From Minisyncoccota bacterium (GTDB taxonomy: Bacteria > Patescibacteriota > Minisyncoccia > Phycocordibacterales > UBA2100): 10,105 bases of DNA. The notes under the pieces are model-generated. The model saw only the letters and a program-made list of their open reading frames with translations. It had not been told where the DNA came from and did not search any database. Made by a program: the position numbers and the translations under genes. Shown here piece by piece: positions 1 through 6,935 of the stretch (position 1 is the first letter of the stretch; every line of letters begins with the position of its first letter). The stretch covers positions 1 to 10,105 of the forward strand of contig JAESTJ010000052.1 in the NCBI GenBank assembly GCA_016763615.1. The letters run 5' to 3'.

Positions 1-1
1 C

Positions 2-1159
2 CCATTTGTCGGCCAGCTTACATTCTTTCGCGTGTATTCAGGAGTCATGAAGGCAGGTTCATATGTGTATAACGCAACAAATGGAAAGAAAGAACGAATA
101 GGACGAATTGTACGTTTACAAGCCGATAAACGAGAAGAAGTTGATGAGGTGTATACGGGAGAAATTGCCGCAGCAGTAGGATTAAAAGATACAAAAACGA
201 GTCACACACTTTGTGACGAGGATAATCCAATCGTTCTTGAAGAAATGACATTTCCTGAACCTGTGGTTGCAGCTCGCATCGAACCTAAAACAAAACAAGA
301 CCAAGAAAAAATGGGAATCGCTCTTAATAAGCTTTCAGATGAGGATCCTACATTCAAAGTATCGAGTGATCCTGAAACTATGGAAACTATTATTTCAGGA
401 ATGGGTGAGCTACACCTCGAAATTCTTGTAGACCGAATGAAGCGCGAATTTAATGTTGAAGCAGAACTTGGTAAGCCACAAGTTGCGTACCGAGAAACAA
501 TTCAAGGTACTCAAGATGGTGAAATGAAGTACATCAAGCAAACGGGTGGTCGTGGTCAGTATGGACACGTTAAAATTACGATTAAGCCTCTTGAAGAACT
601 GGAGGAAGGAGCAAAAATCCCTAAAAATGTCGAACGAGAAGATCACTACGAATTTGTGAACACTATTAAGGGTGGGGTTATTCCAGCTGAATACATTCCA
701 GCAGTGCGTAAAGGTATCAAGGAAGCAATGGAGCGTGGTATTGTCGCCGGATATCCAATGGTAGACATTTCAGTGAACTTGCACGATGGTTCGTTCCACG
801 ATGTAGACTCTTCAGAAATTGCATTCAAGATTGCAGCGTCACAAGCTTTTCAAGCGGCAGCTAAAGGTGCAAAGCCAGTATTGCTTGAGCCAGTTATGAA
901 AGTTGAGGTAACTACTCCAGAACAATTCATGGGAGACGTAACAGGAAACCTCAGTTCCATGCGTGGGCAAGTTGAAGGAATGGACGATCGTGGGAATGCA
1001 AAAGTTATTACCGCAAAAGTTCCTCTTTCAGAAATGTTTGGCTACACTACGACACTTCGTTCTATGACAGAAGGACGCGCATCGTCAACAATGGAATTTT
1101 CACATTACGCTGTAGTTCCACAGGGTGTTGCAGAAGAAATCAAAGCAGCACGAAGTTAG
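2..1159 (+). CDS. fusA: Elongation factor G, C-terminal part (5' end outside window)
   Basis: EF-G is the GTPase that moves tRNA and mRNA through the ribosome after each peptide bond and helps recycle ribosomes. The reading frame is open from base 2, with [14 protein letters not shown], a hallmark of the end of domain II. Domain III follows, with GMGELHLEI at about window residues 130-138. Domain IV contains [21 protein letters not shown] and the [12 protein letters not shown] stretch. Domain V holds [20 protein letters not shown] and the terminal [13 protein letters not shown]. There are 385 residues here against about 700 for a whole EF-G, so the GTP-binding domain lies upstream of the window. 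The frame is intact and looks fully functional. It is followed by its own terminator, so transcription does not obviously run on into the next genes. Identification is near certain. Confidence 0.98.
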   Translation, partial: PFVGQLTFFRVYSGVMKAGSYVYNATNGKKERIGRIVRLQADKREEVDEVYTGEIAAAVGLKDTKTSHTLCDEDNPIVLEEMTFPEPVVAARIEPKTKQDQEKMGIALNKLSDEDPTFKVSSDPETMETIISGMGELHLEILVDRMKREFNVEAELGKPQVAYRETIQGTQDGEMKYIKQTGGRGQYGHVKITIKPLEELEEGAKIPKNVEREDHYEFVNTIKGGVIPAEYIPAVRKGIKEAMERGIVAGYPMVDISVNLHDGSFHDVDSSEIAFKIAASQAFQAAAKGAKPVLLEPVMKVEVTTPEQFMGDVTGNLSSMRGQVEGMDDRGNAKVITAKVPLSEMFGYTTTLRSMTEGRASSTMEFSHYAVVPQGVAEEIKAARS

Positions 1160-1187
1160 TGCGTGATGATCAAAAAGTATATAAAAT

Positions 1188-1220
1188 ATAGTGAAGGGAC
1201 ACTTACTCTTCACTATTTTT
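1188..1220 (+). terminator. Intrinsic terminator after fusA
   Basis: A perfect 9-bp stem (1188-1196 with 1208-1216, ATAGTGAAG/CTTCACTAT), an 11-base loop and a run of five T form a Rho-independent terminator 28 bases after the fusA stop. It ends the fusA transcript and separates it from the accessory genes downstream. Confidence 0.85.
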
Positions 1221-1307
1221 ATTAATACACACTTTTGTGAATGAAAAACACGCATTATCCCCACAGAAAGTGTTCATGTTCGGCACATTTCTTGGTAGTC
1301 TGTATCC

Positions 1308-1313
1308 AGGGAG
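1308..1313 (+). promoter_or_regulatory. Shine-Dalgarno site deciding the start at 1322
   Basis: AGGGAG lies 8 bases before the ATG at 1322. It is the clearest ribosome-binding site in the window and argues for that ATG over the in-frame ATG at 1241, which has no such site and would add an atypical Cys/His-rich 27-residue leader before the charged N-terminus. Confidence 0.75.
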
Positions 1314-1321
1314 TAATATAT

Positions 1322-2398
1322 ATGTCAGAAGAAAACAGAAAAATAGAAATACAGGAAAAGACTGATATGAAAAACGGTTGGTGGATTGTAATTATACTAG
1401 TAGTGGCATTTATTGGGTGGCAACTATTTGAAAATGGATATTTTTTTACAGCGACCGGATTGAATGACCCAGGAGTACTATATTTGTCTTTGGCAGAACC
1501 CGATGAAAGATTTTCTCAGGCCTATACTTTTGACATGGCGACGCGAGAGTTAAAAAAAGAAACGGCTCCCATTGTAATTGCACTTTCGGTTTTCAAGGAC
1601 TTTTCACCCGACGGAAACGTTCAAGCCTTTATTGGGTCTACAGAAAAAGATATGAGGACGTCCTCTAATTTTGATGAAGCGTTGCAAGTATATATTTCGA
1701 AAAATGGTATATCAGAATCTGAAACTGGGAATTTCAATCAAGTTCCATCTATAAATAAAATAACCGATGTTAACACTCCATTTAAATTGGACCTTTCAGT
1801 TGGGAACGACGGGAGGGTTCTTTTTTCTGCGCGTGGTGACCTTTTCTCAAGTGCACAGGAACCAAATGGAATTTTTTCACCAGCGAAAAATTGGTCAATA
1901 TATATAGTTGCAGAAGGTACAGAGCCCAAGTTTGTGATAAATGGTTTGCATCCAAAGTGGATTGATGATTCTAAGTTTTTATACATGGGAGAGGGTGGTC
2001 TTTTTATGTTTGATATGAATAAACAACGCGGGGTCCAGTTTTTTAGGACTCCAAATGAAGTATTATCGAATATAAACATTGATCTTTCCGATGATACTAC
2101 AACGATAGTATGGAATAACCGCAATGACGAAGATGTGACCGTCATGAAAGTTAGCGATTGGAATGTTGAAGTGCCGCAGCTAGTTTTTGTAGGAAGCATT
2201 GCAACGCAAGGATTTTGGGTTGCCATCTCTCCAGATTCAAGCACACTCGCTGTGCAGGCCGTTGACTGGGAGACAATAGATACAAATCCAAATCCGCGAA
2301 TAGAATTTTACTCGCTAAGTACTCTTGAAAAGGTGTATAAGGACTATTCGCTTAACGAATTTGATCAGAACAGAATGTTTATGTCTGATTGGAAATAA
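1322..2398 (+). CDS. Membrane-anchored beta-propeller-like surface protein, hypothetical
   Basis: Predicted product of 358 residues. The N-terminus is short, hydrophilic and lysine-rich. One transmembrane segment follows at about residues 19-37 (GWWIVIILVVAFIGWQLF), so the rest is probably outside the membrane. The remainder shows spaced motifs of TolB/WD40-like propeller blades: FSPDGNVQAFIGS, VGNDGRVLFSARGD, HPKWIDDSKFLYM, LSDDTTTIVWN and ISPDSSTLAVQAVDW, the last leading into a strand with IEFYSLSTLEKVY. The blades are diverged and no catalytic residues can be named. The gene sits 162 bases after fusA, and the next gene follows after only 4 bases, so the two form a pair. I infer an extracellular binding or scaffold role. 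No specific family is recognised; the propeller assignment is moderate. Confidence 0.75.
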   Translation: MSEENRKIEIQEKTDMKNGWWIVIILVVAFIGWQLFENGYFFTATGLNDPGVLYLSLAEPDERFSQAYTFDMATRELKKETAPIVIALSVFKDFSPDGNVQAFIGSTEKDMRTSSNFDEALQVYISKNGISESETGNFNQVPSINKITDVNTPFKLDLSVGNDGRVLFSARGDLFSSAQEPNGIFSPAKNWSIYIVAEGTEPKFVINGLHPKWIDDSKFLYMGEGGLFMFDMNKQRGVQFFRTPNEVLSNINIDLSDDTTTIVWNNRNDEDVTVMKVSDWNVEVPQLVFVGSIATQGFWVAISPDSSTLAVQAVDWETIDTNPNPRIEFYSLSTLEKVYKDYSLNEFDQNRMFMSDWK

Positions 2399-2402
2399 TA
2401 AT

Positions 2403-3137
2403 ATGATATCAACTACATACAGAATTTTGTTAGTCTTAGGAGGAGTACTTGCTCTGGTAGTCGTAGCTGTTGTAATAGCCCCTTCGTTTGTATTTTCGGG
2501 TGGAGGTGACCAATCTTCGACTTGGAATGGGCCAATATTTTATGGGTGCCCCAATAGTGCTTCAGAGAGAAATGCGTATGCTGTGGAACTTGCTGCATAT
2601 AATGCGATTCAAAAAACGTTTGAGTCTCGCGTTTCATACCCTTCACCTCCACCAACCCCCCAACCACCCACACCCACTCCAGCACCAACTCCCACTCCAA
2701 CGCCAGCAACAATATCGATTCCAACATCTGCTGCAACATGTACTTCTGCATACTTCTGCCTCGATAGCAGCACACTCTATCTTCGAGATAATCAATGTAC
2801 GGAGACATTTGTACAATCATGTTCAAATGGATGTTCACAAGGTAGTTGTGTTGTGGTGCCACCTCCACCTTTACCACCATCGATTTCTATCAACCTGCAA
2901 GCAATCCCATCGCTTGTTGCTCTTAATGCAACCACACAAGTGTCGTGGTCATCCACAAATGTAGACTCGTGTTCAGTTACGGGAGACAATGGTGATTCTT
3001 TCACCGGCACTTCGGGAACAAAGACTTCTAGCTCTATTGTTTCAACTACCGTCTACACTCTTTCGTGTACTGGTGACGCAGGTACACAGACCGACACTGC
3101 GACAGTGCGACTCGTACCTGCGTGGCAGGAGTTTTAG
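2403..3137 (+). CDS. Membrane-anchored Cys-rich and Ig-like domain surface protein
   Basis: Predicted product of 244 residues. The start at 2403 is chosen because it places a strong hydrophobic segment (about residues 7-31) at the N-terminus, and because the in-frame ATG at 2325 lies inside the previous gene. Order of parts: anchor; short region with WNGPIFYGCP; Pro/Thr linker at about 79-107; a module with six Cys at about 113-149; a PPPP linker; and a C-terminal Ig-like domain (about 161-244) with VSWSSTNVDSC and TTVYTLSCTG, ending VPAWQEF. Two Cys in the Ig-like domain could form a disulfide, which fits an exported protein. This layout is typical of Parcubacteria surface proteins. The Ig-like domain is paralogous to that encoded at 7595-8299. 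It probably forms an operon with the gene just upstream. The ligand is unknown. Confidence 0.85.
   Translation: MISTTYRILLVLGGVLALVVVAVVIAPSFVFSGGGDQSSTWNGPIFYGCPNSASERNAYAVELAAYNAIQKTFESRVSYPSPPPTPQPPTPTPAPTPTPTPATISIPTSAATCTSAYFCLDSSTLYLRDNQCTETFVQSCSNGCSQGSCVVVPPPPLPPSISINLQAIPSLVALNATTQVSWSSTNVDSCSVTGDNGDSFTGTSGTKTSSSIVSTTVYTLSCTGDAGTQTDTATVRLVPAWQEF
2638..2718 (+). repeat. Low-complexity Pro/Thr linker coding repeat
   Basis: A C-rich stretch of CCA/ACN-type codons encodes the alternating Pro-Thr linker between the anchor region and the Cys module of the surface protein. Such linkers are extended and hold the distal domains away from the membrane. Its base composition differs sharply from the AT-rich surroundings, and it creates spurious open frames on both strands. 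Confidence 0.8.
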
Positions 3138-3160
3138 AAGTTAGAGCTTACTTGCGTCGT

Positions 3161-3202
3161 GTCCCGAGTGCTGTAGAAGAAATTAAAGCAGCACGAAGCT
3201 AA
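3161..3202 (+). pseudogene. Remnant of a second fusA 3' end
   Basis: Read in frame, these bases give [13 protein letters not shown] followed by a stop, against [14 protein letters not shown] at the end of the intact fusA (1115-1159). Bases 3169-3202 match 1126-1159 at 29 of 34 positions, and all five differences are transitions. Several are synonymous in the EF-G frame (ATC/ATT, AGT/AGC, TAG/TAA), so this is not a recent exact duplication. Only the tail of EF-G survives; upstream lies the end of the Ig-like gene. Its stop codon overlaps the stop of the minus-strand DCC gene. It is probably a scar of recombination or insertion at the fusA 3' end. Confidence 0.75.
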
Positions 3203-3549
3203 CGATTAAATATATTTCTGTGCCGTGCCACAAAGCTGTAGATAGAATCTGCAGCTTTTTTTGGCACAGCTCTTCCGGTGCGTGCAACAAGTTTCTCAAA
3301 CCAACCAAGGTTTTCTAATACGTAGAGAGCCATATCGGATTTTTCTTTTAAAATTCCGTCTTCAATAACAAAGGCAGATTTTTCAGCATTTATATTGTAT
3401 TTGGCCTGAAGAGCCTGACCTTCTTCGCTATGCATGTCGATTAGGGCGAATTGCTTTTTCTTATCACGTTTTTTTACTGACGCTGTTGCGACAATGCATA
3501 CGCGACATGTACCGTCGTAGATAAGAATTTTATTACTATTTTTTGTCAT
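3199..3549 (-). CDS. DCC-family (DUF393) thiol-disulfide oxidoreductase-like protein
   Basis: Predicted product of 116 residues with a thioredoxin-like opening: ILIYDGTCRVC at residues 8-18. This carries the Asp and the two Cys (C15 and C18, a CxxC pair) that give the DCC family its name. A conserved-style strand AFVIEDGILKEKSDMALYVLENLG follows at about 59-82. Length is close to the usual 110-140 residues. No signal peptide or membrane span is seen, so it is predicted to be cytoplasmic. Its start overlaps the end of the upstream phosphoribosyltransferase-propeller gene by 14 bases, which suggests translational coupling in one operon. DCC proteins are often found beside or fused to HTTM/VKGC-like membrane proteins, and one such gene lies at 8380 in this window. 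The exact redox partner is unknown. Confidence 0.88.
   Translation of the reverse strand: MTKNSNKILIYDGTCRVCIVATASVKKRDKKKQFALIDMHSEEGQALQAKYNINAEKSAFVIEDGILKEKSDMALYVLENLGWFEKLVARTGRAVPKKAADSIYSFVARHRNIFNR
3232..3262 (+). terminator. Plus-strand terminator lying inside the antisense DCC gene
   Basis: A 12-bp stem (3232-3243 with 3247-3258, one T.G wobble) with a 3-base loop runs into seven T. A second GTGCCA/TGGCAC pair can extend it outward. It would end the plus-strand transcript of the 1322-3137 gene pair. On the minus strand the same bases encode the PKKAADSIYSF part of the DCC protein, so the hairpin must satisfy two constraints. Confidence 0.7.
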
Positions 3550-5266
3550 CGTTCTTATTTTCCTCCTTGCGTTCTAAACAGTATAGCTCATTTGCAAATG
3601 TTGGGAGGAAATATCGCTTTGTTTTTGGATTGTAGGCAACTTTATTGGTAATTCTTTCGGGAACAGTGATAAATGCTAACTCTTCACCAGTTTTGGGATT
3701 AATTTCAGTCATTCGTCCAGTATTTGCACCAATATATATTTTATCTTCAATAAGAACGGGTGAAGCAAAAATACGAGCTCCGGCACGCCAACTCCACATT
3801 TCTTTTCCGGTATCCAAATGTATACAGTAGAGATTTTTGTCGAGCGAACTTGCGATTACGGTGTCTTTGTATATCAACGGCGTTGAGTAGAAACCAAACT
3901 CGGCCTCGAACATCCACACTTTCTTACCAGTTTTACGATTCACAGCAAAAAGTTTTCCCTCCGCATTACCAAAAACGATGAGGTCGCGTTTTTTGTCGTA
4001 CGTGAATGATTCTTTTATATCAAAGCGACTGAACCCCCGAGCAGTTTCTTCTTCGGTGGTGTCGCCAGTCTTAAATTCCCATTGAAGTTTCCCAGTTTGT
4101 GCGTCAAACAAATACACAATACCTTCGTTACCCCCGATTACTACTTGATGATATTCTTCAATATAAAATGGAGAAGAGTGTGTATATGCTGTCATCAGAT
4201 ATTCCCATTTTTTCTTCCCAGTTTTTATATCAAGAGCGGCAATACCACCACGTTTTTTAAAGAGGCCAAACTCAAGGCCAATGAAAACTAACCCCAAGTT
4301 TTTAGCAATAGCAGGAGAAGAGCCAATGTAGTCTGCCTCGAAGAATATCCATTTTTTCTTCCCGGTCTTACTGTCGAGTGCGTACACATTGCCATCATAA
4401 GCGCCGAAAATAACGAGGCCGTTACTAGTGAGAGCAGGGGAAGAAAAAATAGATTTGCCCTTAACATGGAAACCGACTTTGTATGACCACGCAGTGGAAC
4501 CGTCTGCTTGGTTTAATGCCATAAAGTAACCACCATCGGTACCAAAGTAAACTTTAAAATCGTCGATTAAAGGGTCAGATTTTGCAATAACATAAGAAAA
4601 GTTAGGATTTTTTCCTGTGAACTTCCATTTCGCTGAGAATGGCATATTAGGCTTCTTCTTTTCTCGCGGTTTGAGGTTTTCGGTGCCCAAAGAATCTTTA
4701 AAATCGTCGAGAGTAAATAACGAATGTAACTCGATGTTTTTTTCTTTAAAATAATTGTAGAAAGATTTATCACGGAAACGCAGGATAATCCAGATTGCCT
4801 TAACGGTATATCCGAGTTCTTCGAGTACTTCGATTTGACGAACAAAACTTTTGCCACTGTTGAGAATGTCGTCCACTAAAACAACGGGGACGTCTTTTGT
4901 TGCTAGATTCCCCTCAATCATGCGCATAAGGCCATCTTTCTTTCGAGACTTGCGTATAAAAAACGCACGCATAGATTCCCTGAATGAATTAGGTTGCGCG
5001 AGCGAGATGGCCGTAACAATGGGAAGTGCTGCGGTTTCGAGTCCCCCTACTTGGATAGGCACGTCCTCTTGAAATTCTTTCCAAAACAGTTGGGCGGTTG
5101 CTTCTAAAACATCATTTCTAAAAATAACTCGGCGGAAATCAAAAAGCCAACCTGAATCGCGTTTAGTTCCTGTACTCCTGTTTAGGATTGGTGCGTCGGC
5201 GTGGGAAACATATACGTTTTTCTCGATAGCATCTCGAATTATTTTTTTTGAGTCGTTTTGTCGCAT
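3536..5266 (-). CDS. Phosphoribosyltransferase domain fused to a PQQ-type beta-propeller
   Basis: Predicted product of 576 residues from the ATG at 5266; an in-frame ATG at 5305 would add 13. Residues about 1-190 resemble an orotate phosphoribosyltransferase-type PRTase: VGGLETAALPI at 73-83, FIRKSRKKDG near 103-112, and the PRPP loop VVLVDDILNSGKS at 128-140 with the expected paired Asp. A Lys-rich linker (about 197-212) leads to about seven PQQ/BamB-like blades (about 213-567) with the recurring pattern G.VYALD.KTGKKKW, for example at 293-306, 344-354, 383-396, 437-451 and 478-491. There is no signal peptide, so unlike BamB or quinoprotein dehydrogenases it should be cytoplasmic. The start at 5266 is preferred because the predicted promoter overlaps the upstream ATG. 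The nucleobase substrate and the propeller ligand are unknown. The domain calls are firm; whether it is an active enzyme is not. Confidence 0.88.
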   Translation of the reverse strand: MRQNDSKKIIRDAIEKNVYVSHADAPILNRSTGTKRDSGWLFDFRRVIFRNDVLEATAQLFWKEFQEDVPIQVGGLETAALPIVTAISLAQPNSFRESMRAFFIRKSRKKDGLMRMIEGNLATKDVPVVLVDDILNSGKSFVRQIEVLEELGYTVKAIWIILRFRDKSFYNYFKEKNIELHSLFTLDDFKDSLGTENLKPREKKKPNMPFSAKWKFTGKNPNFSYVIAKSDPLIDDFKVYFGTDGGYFMALNQADGSTAWSYKVGFHVKGKSIFSSPALTSNGLVIFGAYDGNVYALDSKTGKKKWIFFEADYIGSSPAIAKNLGLVFIGLEFGLFKKRGGIAALDIKTGKKKWEYLMTAYTHSSPFYIEEYHQVVIGGNEGIVYLFDAQTGKLQWEFKTGDTTEEETARGFSRFDIKESFTYDKKRDLIVFGNAEGKLFAVNRKTGKKVWMFEAEFGFYSTPLIYKDTVIASSLDKNLYCIHLDTGKEMWSWRAGARIFASPVLIEDKIYIGANTGRMTEINPKTGEELAFITVPERITNKVAYNPKTKRYFLPTFANELYCLERKEENKNDDKK

Positions 5267-5275
5267 CGTTAGAAG

Positions 5276-5304
5276 ATTGTACCAATGGTTTACTGAGTTA
5301 TCCA
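5276..5304 (-). promoter_or_regulatory. Minus-strand promoter for the PRTase-propeller/DCC operon
   Basis: On the minus strand, TGGATA (5304-5299) is followed after 17 bases by TACAAT (5281-5276), which is preceded by TGG as in an extended -10. The ATG at 5266 begins 9 bases beyond the -10 box, so the transcript should start at or next to the start codon. This argues against the in-frame ATG at 5305, which would lie upstream of the transcript. Confidence 0.55.
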
Positions 5305-5314
5305 CGTTAAGCCG

Positions 5315-5343
5315 TTACTATTATCTACTGCAGACACTATAAT
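5315..5343 (+). promoter_or_regulatory. Plus-strand promoter for the small Gly/Asp-tailed protein gene
   Basis: A perfect TATAAT at 5338-5343 has a weak -35-like TTACTA 17 bases upstream (5315-5320). The ATG at 5352 is 8 bases past the -10 box, which implies a leaderless or near-leaderless transcript. Together with the opposite promoter this makes a compact divergent control region. Confidence 0.55.
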
Positions 5344-5351
5344 TCCAGTAC

Positions 5352-5609
5352 ATGACACGAGTAGCCAAGAAAAGTATTAAAATGTTTTCGTATTTAGTTG
5401 CACTTTCCGTCGGTGTGATTTTAGTTTTCTTTGGGATACACTCAAAGAGTGACAGTCTAACTGCAAAAGATGCACAACTAAATTTACTTGGTGAAGTTGT
5501 TAGTGCGGATAATACAGCACAACCACCAGTAAATAACAATCCCTGGAGCGGTGGTGATGGCGGCGGCGGCGGCGACGATGGTGGTGGTGATGATGATGGC
5601 GGTGCGTAG
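5352..5609 (+). CDS. Small membrane-anchored protein with acidic Gly/Asp tail
   Basis: Predicted product of 85 residues. The N-terminus is positively charged (MTRVAKKSIK), followed by a hydrophobic segment at about 11-29 (signal peptide or anchor). A short ordered-looking part, AKDAQLNLLGEVVSADN, and a PPVNNNP spacer come next. The tail from about residue 66 is made almost only of Gly and Asp. It could be an exposed acidic, possibly cation-binding tail, or a small exported peptide. No family is recognised. A strong -10 box directly upstream and an orderly signal-type N-terminus support it as a real gene. Base composition in the tail is far more GC-rich than the surroundings. It is transcribed divergently from the PRTase-propeller operon. 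Confidence 0.7.
   Translation: MTRVAKKSIKMFSYLVALSVGVILVFFGIHSKSDSLTAKDAQLNLLGEVVSADNTAQPPVNNNPWSGGDGGGGGDDGGGDDDGGA
5550..5606 (+). repeat. Low-complexity GGN/GAY codon repeat
   Basis: Runs of Gly codons (GGT/GGC) and Asp codons (GAT/GAC) encode the C-terminal tail of the small anchored protein. Such tracts change length easily by slippage, so tail length may vary between strains. Confidence 0.75.
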
Positions 5610-5673
5610 TTACTATGTTCGCTTATTTTTTATTGTGTTTCATTTTCGTCAATGATTTTATGTTTTTTAAATT

Positions 5674-6918
5674 ATGGAAGATTACACAAAGAACCCCATA
5701 GACTCCTTAAAAGATTCTCCTAAAAAAGGCTCTGGAGTTGCTACCCCCCTGTTGGCTCTTATAATTCTTGTTGCCATTGGAGGCGTTTCTGTGTATGTAG
5801 GCTCGCTTTTCTTAAATGAAACGATTCAAGGGGACAATGAAGAACTATTCGAATATAGCGCAACTAGATTTGACCCTCTTCGTAAATTTGGAATCAACAC
5901 CGACTTAAGAGGTGTTTCTGGAATACCCAGATCGGAATTAGGAACTAAGTCGTGGTCTTTTCGGAAGACAGGGGAGATTTCTTTTTACGAGCAACAATCA
6001 AGTGAAATGTTAGAAAGTGGAGATCTTCAAAAATGGGCTGAAGGACAACTTGTACTGTCTGCTGCATATATTGGTCAGGGAGGTGGTGAAAACGCTCAAG
6101 AAGCATCTGATGCCCTTAAAGTTGTAATAGCTAACAGAGAAGTATCAATAAGTAAGCGAGCAAAAGCTATGCGTAGTCTTGCGGGACTTTACTGTCGCTC
6201 TGGCCTGGATAAGCGAGTTTTTGAGGCTGTTTATACTGGGCCGTATGCGGAATTTTATAAAGAAGGTGATCCCATGCTGGCGGGAAAACGTATGATGGAA
6301 GTCTCATACAATATGTCTCCACGAGCTCGCACGGCAGTTTCTCATGCTCACATGTATATTGATCCGATAGTCACTGGGGACTTGTCGACAGAAGATAAAG
6401 CAGATGCACGCGATAAAGGGCTCACTTTTTTGCGAAATGCTGAGGTGTTGGCACGAGATATTTACAATCCACGAAAAATATCAGGCGAGTATGCATCGTA
6501 CTTGTTCTGGAGAGCGGTTTCCTATGGACAACTTGCAATGGAATATACCGAGTATATTAGTGAAGCAGAGAATGCATATACTGAATTATTTCAATATCTT
6601 GATGGATATACTGGAACATTTAGCACATCAGTGACAGACATTATTCCATTCGCACATTTGCGCTATGTAAATTTTCTTACTGAAGTGTATGGAGATGCGG
6701 TTTCTTCTGACATAGAAACGAACTTGAATACTTTGGTAGGGTTGGTTGAAGATGACCCTAATCCAGAAATAAACATCTTTATAAAATATTTAGAAAACAG
6801 ACGTTTGAATTTTGAGGAAAATGGTACATATACACGTTGGTTAAGTAGCACTCGCGGGTACTCGGCTGCATACGACGCCCTCCTTGATCAATACGGCCTT
6901 CCAGACCAATCCAATTAG
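5674..6918 (+). CDS. Membrane-anchored helical-repeat (TPR-like) protein, hypothetical
   Basis: Predicted product of 414 residues. A 23-residue hydrophilic N-terminus precedes one transmembrane segment at about 24-46 (TPLLALIILVAIGGVSVYVGSLF). The long remainder is mostly alpha-helical, with pairs of helices resembling TPR or SEL1-type repeats: QKWAEGQLVLSAAYIGQG, ISKRAKAMRSLAGLYCRSG, ARDKGLTFLRNAEVLARDIY, SYLFWRAVSYGQLAMEYTEY and SEAENAYTELFQYLDGY. Such repeats bind other proteins, so a scaffold role on the outer face is plausible. The next gene, also an anchored TPR protein, follows after 17 bases, suggesting an operon. No Shine-Dalgarno sequence is visible; a weak TATGTT at 5659-5664 lies 9 bases before the start. 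No specific family is recognised. Confidence 0.82.
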   Translation: MEDYTKNPIDSLKDSPKKGSGVATPLLALIILVAIGGVSVYVGSLFLNETIQGDNEELFEYSATRFDPLRKFGINTDLRGVSGIPRSELGTKSWSFRKTGEISFYEQQSSEMLESGDLQKWAEGQLVLSAAYIGQGGGENAQEASDALKVVIANREVSISKRAKAMRSLAGLYCRSGLDKRVFEAVYTGPYAEFYKEGDPMLAGKRMMEVSYNMSPRARTAVSHAHMYIDPIVTGDLSTEDKADARDKGLTFLRNAEVLARDIYNPRKISGEYASYLFWRAVSYGQLAMEYTEYISEAENAYTELFQYLDGYTGTFSTSVTDIIPFAHLRYVNFLTEVYGDAVSSDIETNLNTLVGLVEDDPNPEINIFIKYLENRRLNFEENGTYTRWLSSTRGYSAAYDALLDQYGLPDQSN

Positions 6919-6935
6919 AACGTAACAATACTAGT

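Noticed and set aside
1241..1321. Longer start for the propeller-like gene at the ATG at 1241
   Set aside because: The ATG at 1322 has AGGGAG at 8-base spacing and a normal charged-then-hydrophobic N-terminus; the 27 extra residues lack a ribosome-binding site and look non-coding.
1738..2244. Long minus-strand open frame of 168 residues
   Set aside because: It is antisense to the propeller-like gene, has no domain logic or signals, and mirrors the real frame.
2413..2964. Overlapping open frames on both strands across the Pro/Thr linker (His/Gln- or Val/Glu-rich)
   Set aside because: They are shadows made by the C-rich repeat; the frame with anchor, Cys module and Ig-like domain is clearly the real one.
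1160..3202. Insertion sequence or integrative element bounded by the two fusA tails
   Set aside because: There is no transposase or integrase gene and no terminal inverted repeats; the repeat is diverged. Kept only as a recombination-scar finding.
3536..4655. Naming the propeller part BamB or a quinoprotein dehydrogenase
   Set aside because: There is no signal peptide or lipobox, the domain is fused to a PRTase, and no PQQ-binding catalytic residues can be identified; repeat similarity alone does not give that function.
5267..5305. Longer start (ATG at 5305) for the PRTase-propeller gene
   Set aside because: It lies upstream of the predicted transcript start, since the -10 box is at 5276-5281; the PRTase-like sequence needs only the ATG at 5266. 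It cannot be excluded without 5' mapping.
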